Origin: Chloroflexota bacterium
GTDB lineage: Bacteria > Chloroflexota > Anaerolineae > B4-G1
NCBI GenBank assembly: GCA_024232355.1
Contig: JAAEPW010000470.1
Span: 1 to 17,883, forward strand
Reading direction: 5' to 3'
Length of the DNA: 17,883 nt
Shown: one piece after another, positions 7,934 through 17,524 of the stretch
Position numbering within the stretch: the first letter of the stretch is position 1
Layout: each line of letters begins with the position of its first letter
Made by a program: the position numbers and the translations under genes
Notes under the pieces: model-generated
The model's input: the letters and a program-made list of their open reading frames with translations, nothing else
Database searches by the model: none
What the model was told of the DNA's origin: nothing

Positions 7934-8478
7934 GTGCAACATCCATTCGAATCTGTTCCCACGGAGAAACGTCGTGCAGTCTTTGTACCACTATTCATCC
8001 TGACGCTGATTGTGATGGTTGTGATGAACGGCGTTGGAGCTGTGCTTAATACCGGGGCCTCACCCTTGGGATTATTTCGTTCGAGTTTGTGGGCGACATC
8101 TCCACCGCGCAGGCCATTCTTGATTCGTGGGATTTGCAGGCCCGCGTCCATGCGGGCTTTAGCCTGGGGTTTGATTTTCTCTTTTTGGTTCTTTACTCGA
8201 TTACTATTGGCTGCGCTTGTGCCTGGGTGTCCGGTGGATTGCGTGATACCACGTGGCCATTGGCCTCGTTTGGACTGCTACTGGCGTGGGGGCAATGGCT
8301 GGCGGCCTTGTTGGATGGGATTGAGAATACGGGCTTGTGGATCACCTTGTCAAATGGCCCATCAGCAGTCTGGCTCCAAATTGCGTGGTGGTGCGCCGCC
8401 CTTAAATTCACCCTCGTGTTTGTGGGCCTGATTTACGCGATATTGGGTGGCGTCTGGACCGTGATACACAGGAGGTAA
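7934..8478 (+). pseudogene. Four-helix membrane protein disrupted by a one-base frameshift
   Basis: A GTG at 7934, 5 nt after AGGAGG, opens a frame whose first 46 or so residues include one clear membrane helix (about residues 15-35). Near 8068-8071 the coding sense moves to another frame. Upstream codons read Pro-Leu-Gly; the next frame reads Gly-Ile-Ile-Ser-Phe-Glu-Phe-Val-Gly-Asp and continues smoothly through three more helices to the stop at 8476-8478. One extra G in the GGG run (8068-8070) would restore a 181-residue, four-helix protein. Past the shift the original frame continues to 8431 but turns Arg/Pro/Cys-rich, as expected for an out-of-frame read. A shorter product from GTG 8089 would lack helix 1. 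No canonical slippery heptamer is seen. The intact form looks like an uncharacterised integral membrane family. The break could be a real mutation or a homopolymer sequencing error. Confidence 0.75.
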
Positions 8479-8481
8479 TCT

Positions 8482-8952
8482 TTGCCAATGAAAAAACAGC
8501 CCAATTCTCGAATGTGTTTTCTCTGCGGGCGACAAAATCCGATTGGGCTCAAGTTGGAGTTTTATGAGGATTCAGAGGCCAAGCAGGTGCGGGTCGATTT
8601 TATGATACCGGACGAGTATCAAGGCTATCCCGGTGTTGTTCATGGTGGCATTGTAGCTGCCGTCTTGGACGAGGTTGCCGGTCGGGCAATCATGGTGCAT
8701 GGCTCTAACGACGATTTGTTCGCAACGCTCCGGCTTGATATTCGCTATCGCCGCCCGACGCCAACCAAAACCTCCTTAATCGCCATTGGTTGGGTGGAAC
8801 GGATGGGAGGGGTAGGCGCGCGGGTAGCAGGCGAGATCCGTTTACCCGACGGTACCGTCACTGCCGAGTGTGAGGCTACTGTGTCCGGTGTGCCGGAAGA
8901 GTTTCGCACGGGTTGGGAGGAGGAAAAGCAATACTGGAAAGTGTACGAGTAG
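8482..8952 (+). CDS. PaaI-type hotdog-fold thioesterase
   Basis: The 156-residue product is a single hotdog domain. It carries the PaaI/4HBT-type signature VVHGGIVAAVLDEVAGRA (52-69) with His54-Gly-Gly and catalytic-type Asp63/Glu64. The N-terminus has a Cys-Phe-Leu-Cys-Gly motif (12-16) followed by NPIGL, as seen in a subset of PaaI-like proteins that open with a Cys pair. Proteins of this family hydrolyse acyl-CoA thioesters; the substrate is not predictable here. The TTG at 8482 is 6 nt from AGGAGG and is preferred; an ATG at 8488 would be 12 nt away. The AGGAGG is formed by the last two codons of the upstream gene, so the two are translationally coupled. Confidence 0.85.
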   Translation: MPMKKQPNSRMCFLCGRQNPIGLKLEFYEDSEAKQVRVDFMIPDEYQGYPGVVHGGIVAAVLDEVAGRAIMVHGSNDDLFATLRLDIRYRRPTPTKTSLIAIGWVERMGGVGARVAGEIRLPDGTVTAECEATVSGVPEEFRTGWEEEKQYWKVYE

Positions 8953-8988
8953 CCAATGTGGTAGCAGACTGAAAGTCTTAAAAAGAAG

Positions 8989-9011
8989 GCGCAGGCAAGC
9001 CTGCGCTTTTT
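8989..9011 (+). terminator. Strong intrinsic terminator, usable from both strands
   Basis: GCGCAGGC (8989-8996) pairs with GCCTGCGC (8999-9006), leaving an effective four-base loop, followed by five T (and a second T run after 9013). On the opposite strand the hairpin is followed by CTTCTTTTT. It separates the thioesterase gene from the convergent mreB. Confidence 0.9.
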
Positions 9012-9045
9012 GTCTTTTTGCCTCGATGTTGTTTCTAAACAGTGT

Positions 9046-10059
9046 CTAAAAATCAGGAATGGTACGCTTGAGTATATCGTACTGCTCCAAAGCTTTTCCC
9101 GCTCCCAGTGACACGCACGCGATCGGGGCGTCGGCGACGTAAGCTGGAACCCCTGTCTCACGGGTGATAAGTTCATCTATTTTGCGCAACATCGATCCAC
9201 CACCCAGTAACACCATACCGCGGTCGATGATGTCTGATGATAATTCTGGCGGCGTTCTTTCCAACACGCCTTTGACTACACCTATCACTGCGGAAAGAGG
9301 TTCTCCAAGAGCCTCAGTGACCTCCTCAGAAGTGATCGTGATCGTGCGAGGTAACCCAGCAACCTGATCACGACCTTGCACTTCCATCTGTAAATCTTCA
9401 TCCAATGGTAATGCCGAGCCGATGCGAATCTTGATCGCTTCTGCCGTGGGTTGACCGATCATCAGGTTGTATTTACGGCGGATATATCCCGCGATGGCCT
9501 CGTCTAACCTCAGACCTGCCACGCGAACCGAATTTGCCACTACAATACCGTTTACCGAGAGGACGGCCGCTTCTGATGCGCCGCCACCCATATTCAAAAC
9601 CATATTGCCAGAAGGGCTGCTGATAGGTAGTCCTGCGCCGAGGGCTCCCGCCAGTGGTTCTGGTATCAGGTGCGCTTGACTGGCTCCTGCTTCCAGTGCC
9701 GCTTCCCGCACTGCTCGCTTTTCTACACTCGTTGCTCCATACGGCACGCTGATCGCCACACGTGGTTTAAATAGACCTAGCATCCCCCCAGCAGTTTTGC
9801 TGATGAAATACTGTAGCATTTTTTGGGTTACATAATAATCCGCGATAACGCCAAGACGTAGTGGGCGTATTACCTCGATAGCGTGCGGCGTGCGGCCAAG
9901 CATGGCCTTGGCTTCTTCACCTACAGCCACGATCTTGTACCTATTTTCATCAGATGAAATAGCGACCACGGAAGGTTCTTGCAAGACAATTCCTTTGCCC
10001 CGCAAGTGGACAAGTACGTTAACCGTTCCTAGATCAATTCCTAATTCTTTTGCAAACAT
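9046..10059 (-). CDS. mreB: MreB/Mbl-family actin-like protein, divergent
   Basis: MreB polymerises under the membrane and guides lateral wall synthesis. The 337 residues match the family. The order is phosphate-1 motif Asp9-Leu-Gly-Thr (9-12), EPSVVA (28-33), GVIADY (70-75), [14 protein letters not shown] (104-117), [10 protein letters not shown] with the catalytic-type Glu134, the phosphate-2 region NMGGGAS (156-162) and a C-terminal LLGGGSML adenosine motif. Two changes stand out: the phosphate-2 Asp of the usual Asp-Ile-Gly-Gly-Gly is Asn156, and the common Lys/Arg-Asp-Gly-Val-Ile-Ala-Asp becomes Arg-Leu-Gly-Val-Ile-Ala-Asp. The ATG at 10059 is 12 bp after the atpC stop, so it is the last gene of the ATP synthase transcript. 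No mreC, mreD or rodA lies nearby. It may be a secondary MreB paralogue with altered nucleotide hydrolysis (inference). Confidence 0.92.
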   Translation of the reverse strand: MFAKELGIDLGTVNVLVHLRGKGIVLQEPSVVAISSDENRYKIVAVGEEAKAMLGRTPHAIEVIRPLRLGVIADYYVTQKMLQYFISKTAGGMLGLFKPRVAISVPYGATSVEKRAVREAALEAGASQAHLIPEPLAGALGAGLPISSPSGNMVLNMGGGASEAAVLSVNGIVVANSVRVAGLRLDEAIAGYIRRKYNLMIGQPTAEAIKIRIGSALPLDEDLQMEVQGRDQVAGLPRTITITSEEVTEALGEPLSAVIGVVKGVLERTPPELSSDIIDRGMVLLGGGSMLRKIDELITRETGVPAYVADAPIACVSLGAGKALEQYDILKRTIPDF

Positions 10060-10071
10060 CCAGTTCCCTTT

Positions 10072-10515
10072 TTATTTTCCCTCGCCCGTTGATGGATATG
10101 CTGCTGGTGCGGTGCGGCGTCGGCGTCTGGCTGCCTTGAGCCGCACGCTAGAGCGCCGCAATGCAACCTCGGTCAATCGTCGTTTTTCAGGTGGTGCTTT
10201 GTTGAGCAACTCTACTGCTCTCTGACGAGCTTGTTCGGCCCGTTCTATGTCGATTTCTTCGGCTCGTTCTGCCACGTCGGCCAGGACAATCACTTTGTCT
10301 TGGAGGACGTGCATAAAGCCGCCGTGAATGGCAAAATAGTGTTCCTCTTTGCCCACCCGCGCGCACAACTCGCCCTCTGCCAATTGCGTGATAAGCGGTA
10401 TGTGTTGGGGTAGGATACCCAGTTGCCCATCAATGCCTGGGGCCAGCACCATATCTACTTGATCGCTGTATAATTCTTTCTCTGGAGAGACAATAGTCAA
10501 TTTCAAACCAGCCAC
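10072..10515 (-). CDS. atpC: F1 ATP synthase epsilon subunit
   Basis: The 147-residue protein begins with the epsilon beta-sandwich typical of F-type ATP synthases (LKLTIVSPEKELYSD, then APGIDGQLGILPQHIPL). It ends with a helical domain and a strongly basic, Arg-rich tail (about residues 128-138). Epsilon sits on the central stalk with gamma and can inhibit ATP hydrolysis. The start is GTG 10515, preceded by AGGGGG with a 6-nt spacer and 22 bp after the atpD stop. It lies between atpD and mreB in one transcript. Confidence 0.95.
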   Translation of the reverse strand: MAGLKLTIVSPEKELYSDQVDMVLAPGIDGQLGILPQHIPLITQLAEGELCARVGKEEHYFAIHGGFMHVLQDKVIVLADVAERAEEIDIERAEQARQRAVELLNKAPPEKRRLTEVALRRSSVRLKAARRRRRTAPAAYPSTGEGK

Positions 10516-10537
10516 GCTTATCCCCCTATTTTGGGAC

Positions 10538-11962
<1,425 letters not shown>

Positions 11963-12012
11963 TTAAGTTGGGTGTTTTTCAGAAACAATGTTGTGATCCC
12001 GACAAACGTTTT

Positions 12013-12915
12013 TCACGCTTGTGCTTCTGCTCCACCCACAATGTCCAACAATTCGCTGGTGATGGCGCTCTGGCGGGCCTTGTTGTAATCTAATGTCAAC
12101 TCGTCGACTAGCACAGCCGCATTGTCCGTCGCGTTGCGCATCGCCACCATACGCGCTGCATATTCGCTGGCGTGTGCTTCTAGTATGGCCTGGTAGACCT
12201 GTAGCTCGGTGAAACGAGGCAGGATCTCTTGCAGGACAGTAAAGGCATCAGGTTCGTAAACATACTCGGAAACGTTTGCCGACTGTATCTCTACAATGTA
12301 TTCCATCATTGCCTGTGTTTCTTCCAGTTCGCCAAGTTCGACCGTGTGCAGCGGAAGCAAACGTTGAATAACGGGCTTTTGTATCAGCAGATTGACAAAG
12401 TCGGTACGAGCCAGGTAAATTTCATCGGCCCGGCCTTCCAAGAATTCGTCAATGGTGGCACGGGCAATGGCAGAGACATCAACCAGGCTTGGTACCGCCG
12501 GAAGGTCATGAAATTCGGCCACGATTTTGGCTCCCGTACGCCACACCATATCCCGGCCCCGCCGTCCAATGGTAATGTAACGAGTTGGCAAACCTCGCCT
12601 TTCGGCAAATCTTTGCGCAATCCGCACGATATTTTGATTGTACGCACCACATAATCCCCGGTCGCCCGATATGAGCACGATGAGAATGCTCTCCACCGGC
12701 GTGCGACGGGTCAACAGGGGGTGCAACGCTTCGTCGGCAGCTGCGCCCAGGTGAACGATGGCTTCCCAGGCCGCGTGAGAATAGGCACGCGTCGCCAGCG
12801 CGGCACCTTGCGCCTTGCGCACGTTTGATGCAGCTACGGCCTGCAACGCCCGAGTCACTTGGCCCAAATTACGGATACTCTGAATGCGCCGTTTGATCTC
12901 ACGCGCTGTCGCCAC
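12013..12915 (-). CDS. atpG: F1 ATP synthase gamma subunit
   Basis: AtpG is the rotating central stalk. The product has the two signature terminal helices: [20 protein letters not shown] at the N-terminus and [12 protein letters not shown]...[23 protein letters not shown] at the C-terminus, with the Rossmann-like middle [15 protein letters not shown] place the start at GTG 12915 (300 residues) because the family begins a few residues before REIKRRI and a GGAG lies 7 nt upstream. The frame also has a GTG at 12936, which would add 7 residues. With the chosen start it overlaps the end of atpA by 17 bp, indicating translational coupling. Confidence 0.95.
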   Translation of the reverse strand: MATAREIKRRIQSIRNLGQVTRALQAVAASNVRKAQGAALATRAYSHAAWEAIVHLGAAADEALHPLLTRRTPVESILIVLISGDRGLCGAYNQNIVRIAQRFAERRGLPTRYITIGRRGRDMVWRTGAKIVAEFHDLPAVPSLVDVSAIARATIDEFLEGRADEIYLARTDFVNLLIQKPVIQRLLPLHTVELGELEETQAMMEYIVEIQSANVSEYVYEPDAFTVLQEILPRFTELQVYQAILEAHASEYAARMVAMRNATDNAAVLVDELTLDYNKARQSAITSELLDIVGGAEAQA

Positions 12916-14461
12916 TGCTCGTCTCCGCTGTCCCACTCAATGCGGCCCACGTCTGGTTGAATTCTTCCAGCGCGGCCTGCAAATTGGCTTCATTCTCTTT
13001 GGTGATCTCTTTTTGCGTCACAATGTCAGTAATGATTTCTGGGTGTTGTGTGCGCATAAAGGAGAGCATATCTATCTCATATTGGCGCATATCGTCCACA
13101 GGTACAGCATCGCAATAGCCGTGCGTGCCTGCATAGATGATGATGACTTGTTCCTCCGTTGCCACCGGTTTGTACTGAGGCTGTTTGAGGATTTCTGTCA
13201 GACGACGACCACGCTCCAGGCGACGCAACGTGGATTCATCCAAGTCAGATCCAAACTGGGCAAAAGCGGCCAACTCGCGGAACTGGGCCATATCCAGTCG
13301 CAGCCGCCCGGCCACTTGCTTCATCGCCTTTGTCTGTGCATCCCCTCCCACACGAGAGACGGAGACACCTACGTTCATCGCCGGGCGAATGCCGGTGTTG
13401 AACAGTTCGCCCTCCAAGAATATCTGGCCATCGGTGATCGAAATGACGTTGGTGGGGATATAGGTGGCAATATCGCCCAATTGAGTCTCGACGATGGGCA
13501 ACGCGGTCAGGCTGCCACCGCCCAAGTCGTCGCTCATCTGGGCAGCTCGTTCAAGCAAGCGCGAGTGGAGGTAAAAGATGTCGCCCGGATACGCCTCGCG
13601 TCCAGGGGGGCGACGGAGAAGCAGGCTGACCTGCCGGTAGGCCCAAGCATGTTTGGTCAAATCATCATAGATGATGAGTGCGTCCTTGCCTTGCTCCATA
13701 AACTCTTCACCCATTGCACACCCGGCGTAGGGTGCAATATACTGGAGCGCGGCAGGCTCTGATGCCGAGGCAATGACGACGATGGTATGATCCATCGCTC
13801 CATGTTGTTCCAGTGTCGCCACTACCTGCGCAACCTGGGATCTCTTTTGCCCAATCGCCACATAGATGCAGATCAAATCTTTATTATTCTGATTGATGAT
13901 AGTGTCCAACGCGATGGCCGTCTTGCCAATCTGGCGGTCACCGATAATTAGTTCTCGTTGGCCTCGTCCGATGGCCGTCATCGCGTCTATGGCCTTGATG
14001 CCGGTCTCCACCGGGGTGTCCACGTTCCGCCGGTCAATCACGCCCGGCGCAACATACTCAATGGGGCGATGCTTGTCGCTAGCAATCGGGCCTTTCCCGT
14101 CCACAGGGTGACCCAACGCGTCTACCACACGACCCAGGAGCCCGTTGCCCACAGGAACAGAGACGATGCGTCCTGTTCCTCGCACAGTCTGCCCTTCCTC
14201 GATTTCTGTATAGTCGCCTGTAATGATAACACCAACGTTATCCACATCTAGATTGAACGCGATGCCCGGAATGCCGCCTTCAAACTCGACCAACTCGCTC
14301 ATTCGGACGTTGGCCAACCCCGAAGCACGGGAAATCCCATCACCAACCTCGATAACAGTCCCAACATCTACTGTCTCAATCGTCGGTTGGAAACCTTCGA
14401 TTTGTTCATGCAATGTAGCTGTTAGCTCTTGCAGATTATCCTGAGTTTTCGTCATAGTCAT
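12899..14461 (-). CDS. atpA: F1 ATP synthase alpha subunit
   Basis: AtpA is the non-catalytic nucleotide-binding subunit that alternates with beta in the F1 ring. The 520 residues have the full family layout: an N-terminal crown ([16 protein letters not shown]), P-loop GDRQIGKT (174-181), and the arginine finger Arg370 in VSVSRVGG. The ATG at 14461 follows AAGAGG; a second ATG two codons later is also possible. It is the first gene of the operon atpA-G-D-C-mreB. Upstream lies a promoter and then an unrelated SDR gene, so atpH (delta), atpF (b), atpE (c) and atpB (a) are not here. Confidence 0.98.
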   Translation of the reverse strand: MTMTKTQDNLQELTATLHEQIEGFQPTIETVDVGTVIEVGDGISRASGLANVRMSELVEFEGGIPGIAFNLDVDNVGVIITGDYTEIEEGQTVRGTGRIVSVPVGNGLLGRVVDALGHPVDGKGPIASDKHRPIEYVAPGVIDRRNVDTPVETGIKAIDAMTAIGRGQRELIIGDRQIGKTAIALDTIINQNNKDLICIYVAIGQKRSQVAQVVATLEQHGAMDHTIVVIASASEPAALQYIAPYAGCAMGEEFMEQGKDALIIYDDLTKHAWAYRQVSLLLRRPPGREAYPGDIFYLHSRLLERAAQMSDDLGGGSLTALPIVETQLGDIATYIPTNVISITDGQIFLEGELFNTGIRPAMNVGVSVSRVGGDAQTKAMKQVAGRLRLDMAQFRELAAFAQFGSDLDESTLRRLERGRRLTEILKQPQYKPVATEEQVIIIYAGTHGYCDAVPVDDMRQYEIDMLSFMRTQHPEIITDIVTQKEITKENEANLQAALEEFNQTWAALSGTAETSSGDSA

Positions 14462-14529
14462 CTACCTCTTGGGTTTTGAGTAGTAGAAACACAATAATTT
14501 TCCGTTCATTTTGAGGACAGAACGAAAGA

Positions 14530-14558
14530 ATGATACACGATTTTGGAGGATTTGTCCA
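14530..14558 (-). promoter_or_regulatory. Sigma70-type promoter of the F1 (atpAGDC-mreB) operon
   Basis: On the minus strand TGGACA (14553-14558), a 17-nt spacer and TATCAT (14530-14535) each match consensus in five of six positions. It lies about 70 nt before the atpA start and 30 nt after the stop of the SDR gene. This supports atpA being the true first gene of its transcript. Confidence 0.6.
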
Positions 14559-14587
14559 GCGTTTACCAACAAGAATGTGGAAAGGTT

Positions 14588-15523
14588 CTAAAGACGTCCC
14601 AAGACAAAGCGCAACAGATCACGCCTCCAGGGACGTTTTTGACGCACATAATCCAGAGATTCAGAAAAACGGCGAGGCTCAAAGCCAAAGTGACGCGGAA
14701 TGGTCACCAGATCCGTCGCATCGCCCACGGTAAGAAGATCGAGCCACCATAAGGGCACTGGGTTGCGTGGCAACAATCCTTCGGCAAGGGTGATTAACCA
14801 TTGCATTACGGACATGCGCACGCGCACCAGCCGCTTGCGCAGCTTGGTCGCCTTTAGTATTTCGATTACCATTTGATCAAGCGTAAAATGTTCCGGCCCG
14901 CCAAGAGGAATAGTTTGCCCAATCAGATTGTCTTGACTCAATGCGATCAGTACGCACATCGTCAGATCCGTAATCGAAAGCGGCTGAAAATGGGCCAGGC
15001 CTGTGTCGGGAACAGGGAGCACAAAGGGTATCACCTTGGCTGCCATCACTAGCACGTTGGTGGAAAAGTCCTCTGGTCCATAGATAAGGGGAGATTGAAG
15101 GATGGTGGCATTCAACCCACTTTCGCGCACGACGGCCTCTGCTTCTCCTCTGGCGCGAAAGATTGGATACGCTGAAGTGCGGTCAGCCCCGGTGCGGCTC
15201 AGATAGATGAATCGACGCACTCCCGTTTCTTGTGCTGTTGCAACGAGATTTGCTGTATCTTGAACGTGGTCACGTAGCGTTCCCTCGCGGTCGAGGTCCT
15301 CCTCACCTGTCATATGAACGATTGTCTCCACGCCTTGCATTGCCGTACGCAGGGCTGGTAAATCATTCATACTGGCAGAGACCGTGCAGAAGGAAACGCC
15401 GGTGGCTAGCTGTTGTTCGCGTCGAGAGGGTCGTAACAGGCAAGTTGTTTCCTGTTGCTCATTTGTCAGGCGACGTACCACTGCCCGCCCCACAAAACCC
15501 GTGGCACCAGTGATTAGGTTCAT
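14588..15523 (-). CDS. NAD(P)-binding atypical SDR, NDUFA9/NmrA-like
   Basis: The 311-residue product begins with a Rossmann fold, TGATGFVG (5-12). The second strand ends in LLRP and is followed by an Arg/Gln-rich loop. The central HMTGEED and FIYLSRTGA segments and YPIFRARGEAE (119-129) match the atypical SDR group that includes complex I NDUFA9-like and NmrA-like proteins. The classical Tyr-x3-Lys is Tyr-x3-Arg (Tyr119, Arg123), so oxidoreductase activity is doubtful and a binding or regulatory role is possible. ATG 15523 is chosen because AAGGAGG sits just upstream and the Rossmann strand starts at residue 2. The open frame continues 58 codons further but would cross the promoter and hairpin. 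It has its own promoter and ends just before the atp promoter. Confidence 0.85.
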   Translation of the reverse strand: MNLITGATGFVGRAVVRRLTNEQQETTCLLRPSRREQQLATGVSFCTVSASMNDLPALRTAMQGVETIVHMTGEEDLDREGTLRDHVQDTANLVATAQETGVRRFIYLSRTGADRTSAYPIFRARGEAEAVVRESGLNATILQSPLIYGPEDFSTNVLVMAAKVIPFVLPVPDTGLAHFQPLSITDLTMCVLIALSQDNLIGQTIPLGGPEHFTLDQMVIEILKATKLRKRLVRVRMSVMQWLITLAEGLLPRNPVPLWWLDLLTVGDATDLVTIPRHFGFEPRRFSESLDYVRQKRPWRRDLLRFVLGRL

Positions 15524-15545
15524 TGTCCTCCTTTTCGCAAGGGAG

Positions 15546-15574
15546 ATTATACCACTGATGTTAGTGAAGGCCAA
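15546..15574 (-). promoter_or_regulatory. Sigma70-type promoter of the SDR gene with a palindrome in the spacer
   Basis: TTGGCC (15569-15574), a 17-nt spacer and a perfect TATAAT (15546-15551) lie about 23 nt before the start codon. Within the spacer, CACTGA-TG-TTAGTG (15553-15566) is a near-perfect inverted repeat that could be an operator. Confidence 0.55.
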
Positions 15575-15631
15575 ACGAGAAAATGCTGCATTATCGAAAA
15601 ACGACTGGAACAGATCGTTATGACAAGTATC

Positions 15632-15660
15632 AAGCGCGTGACCAATCTGGTCACGCGCTT
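15632..15660 (-). terminator. 12-bp-stem hairpin downstream of the cytochrome gene
   Basis: AAGCGCGTGACC (15632-15643) pairs perfectly with GGTCACGCGCTT (15649-15660) around a 5-nt loop. It lies about 40 nt after the cytochrome stop codon and before the SDR promoter. On the minus strand only a weak T-rich tail follows (CTTGATACTT); on the plus strand TTTT follows directly. It probably ends or protects the cytochrome mRNA. Confidence 0.6.
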
Positions 15661-15697
15661 TTACGAAACACGATAAACTCGGCTTATTCGGCGTCAA

Positions 15698-17524
15698 CTA
15701 CTCGTTATAGTTCCAACCATCCTTGGCGGGTAGCACAAGCCCTGCCCCATACTCGGCCGCCGCTGCACCGTCGGCCGCCTTTCCATCCAAGTGTACCTGG
15801 AAGAGTTCTGGCAATGGGAAGACGTTGCCGTTTTCGACCTCACGGTTCTCGTAAAGTCCCTGATAGAGTTCCCATTGCGCTTCAGAGAGCAAGCCCGCTT
15901 CATAGGCTGTCTGGACATTGGCGTAGGCCGCATCCCAATAAGTGTCGAGACCTGCCTGACCATTTCGATTCATCCATATCTTGGTCGTCCAATCGCCTTC
16001 GCTCTGGCCCATCCGATAGGCAAGGGTATCAATACCCCATGCCGAACCAGGCACGTCGTAGAACGGATAGAGCCAAAACTTGGCAGGATCGTCCGACGCC
16101 ATCCAGGCCAGCGCCTCTGGCAGGCCGTGCTCGGCCCCATAGCGGATCATCTCGATCATATCGTGCTGCAGATCCCAGATGCCGTGCCACTGCGTATAGT
16201 CGGCGCCCATCATTAGCGCACCGTGACGGAATCGTCGCCCCTCATGGTGCCAGATGTGATAGGAGACTTCTTCGGGGACCTCGTCGTATCCGGCTACGCC
16301 AAAGGGAGCCAAACCCTCGAACCCAGCAGTGAGGATGATACCAGCATCGTTCATTTCGTTTAGCCAGCGTTTGCCCTCGCGGAATATCTCGTTATACTGA
16401 AGCGCAGCCAGGTCACCTTCCAAGAGATAGCGGTCTACAAAGGGTTGAGCGTGGCATTGGAAACAGGTATCGGTCAGATTTGCTCGTTTTTCCTCCCAAC
16501 TCAACCCCCCACCCCAGGCTTCGGTGGTGCGGATTGTCCAGGGCGATTGGGTCTCCCAGCCCATCCGCGCACCCACGTCGTGGGTCGCTGGCTGGTTAAC
16601 CGTGGCGTCCATATGACAGGTGGTGCAGGTGGGCGCGTCAAAGGGGGGCGGTTCACCGTCCTGTTCCTCATAGCCCAACTGTTCCCAGTTCTCGGGGTTT
16701 GTCATGAACACATTACCGTGCTTGGATTCGAGCCAGATTTCGATGTGCGGGTGATCCGGCCCGATGTGACACTCGCCACAGGTGTAAGGGTTGCGGGCAA
16801 CAGCCACGTCGAAAGTATGCTTGGGATGACAGGCATCGCACTCGCCCACGCTCTGGTCGGGCCAAAAGTGGCCGACGTTGTGACACTCTTGGCACCCGTG
16901 CTTGGTGGCGATGGTCGGCTCGAGGACGTTTCGGTCGAACGAGGCAGCCAAAAAGATGTTTGCCAACCCCGAGTGCTTGCTAAGACTGAACTCGTCGTAC
17001 TCGGTCTTGTGGCACATTGCACAATCGCCAGCCGTCGGGTTCGTGGCAATAGTCGTATCGTTATAGTGCTCGGTGGCATCCCAGTCTTCATCTTGAGCAC
17101 GGTGGCACATCATGCAATCCACATTGCTCCCCGCGTGTTTCGACTTGACCCATTGCTCCACCATCTTGGGTGTTCCTGACAAGTGACAATCGATACAGAC
17201 CTGCGACTCGGCGCTGACGCTGACCTCGGCCAGCAAAGCGTCCACTGTTCCGCGCCACGACACCTCGACCACTTCAACCGGTTCAGTCGTCGTCTCTGAT
17301 TCAGGCCGTACCTCAATACTTACTTCTGGTTCTGGGCACGCAAGCTCTGGACATTCCGGACACGTCGCTTCCGGACAGCTTGGACACTCAACTTGTGGAC
17401 AGGGCGTAGGCTCAGGTACGCTACATCCTGTCAGGAGCACAGCCGCTCCGAGCAAGAGACCAGCCCATATTATTATAGTTTTTACATTGTTGATCGAGCC
17501 AAATATAAACTTGAACTGCTTCAT
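15698..17524 (-). CDS. Octaheme c-type cytochrome, hydroxylamine oxidoreductase (HAO) family lipoprotein
   Basis: The 608-residue precursor has a hydrophobic signal segment ending in lipobox Leu-Thr-Gly-Cys34, so it should be exported and lipid-anchored. Eight CXXCH heme sites occur at 110, 137, 168, 211, 229, 249, 300 and 354. Histidines in Ser-Lys-His or Thr-Lys-His contexts (130, 184, 209, 269) are likely axial ligands. The segment WHHEGRRFRHGALMMGADY (425-443) followed by TQWHG is the C-terminal signature of octaheme HAO-like proteins. This family includes hydroxylamine or hydrazine oxidases and reductive enzymes acting on nitrite or hydroxylamine. The direction here depends on whether a tyrosine cross-links the active-site heme (Tyr443 is one candidate), which I cannot settle. 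No quinol dehydrogenase partner gene is in view. A Cys-Pro repeat follows the lipobox. ATG 17524 has AGGAGG 6 nt upstream. Confidence 0.93.
   Translation of the reverse strand: MKQFKFIFGSINNVKTIIIWAGLLLGAAVLLTGCSVPEPTPCPQVECPSCPEATCPECPELACPEPEVSIEVRPESETTTEPVEVVEVSWRGTVDALLAEVSVSAESQVCIDCHLSGTPKMVEQWVKSKHAGSNVDCMMCHRAQDEDWDATEHYNDTTIATNPTAGDCAMCHKTEYDEFSLSKHSGLANIFLAASFDRNVLEPTIATKHGCQECHNVGHFWPDQSVGECDACHPKHTFDVAVARNPYTCGECHIGPDHPHIEIWLESKHGNVFMTNPENWEQLGYEEQDGEPPPFDAPTCTTCHMDATVNQPATHDVGARMGWETQSPWTIRTTEAWGGGLSWEEKRANLTDTCFQCHAQPFVDRYLLEGDLAALQYNEIFREGKRWLNEMNDAGIILTAGFEGLAPFGVAGYDEVPEEVSYHIWHHEGRRFRHGALMMGADYTQWHGIWDLQHDMIEMIRYGAEHGLPEALAWMASDDPAKFWLYPFYDVPGSAWGIDTLAYRMGQSEGDWTTKIWMNRNGQAGLDTYWDAAYANVQTAYEAGLLSEAQWELYQGLYENREVENGNVFPLPELFQVHLDGKAADGAAAAEYGAGLVLPAKDGWNYNE
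17330..17401 (-). repeat. Three tandem 8-residue Cys-Pro repeats in the cytochrome N-terminus
   Basis: Residues 42-65 of the cytochrome are CPQVECPS, CPEATCPE and CPELACPE, that is three units of Cys-Pro-x3-Cys-Pro-x encoded by 24-nt steps. They place six cysteines between the lipid anchor and the first heme site. Confidence 0.85.

Noticed and set aside
12884..13762. Plus-strand open frame of about 290 codons opposite atpA
   Set aside because: It lies wholly over atpA/atpG coding sequence and its translation resembles no family.
15583..17179. Several long plus-strand open frames opposite the multiheme cytochrome
   Set aside because: They are mirror frames of a GC-rich gene whose eight CXXCH motifs establish the minus-strand reading.
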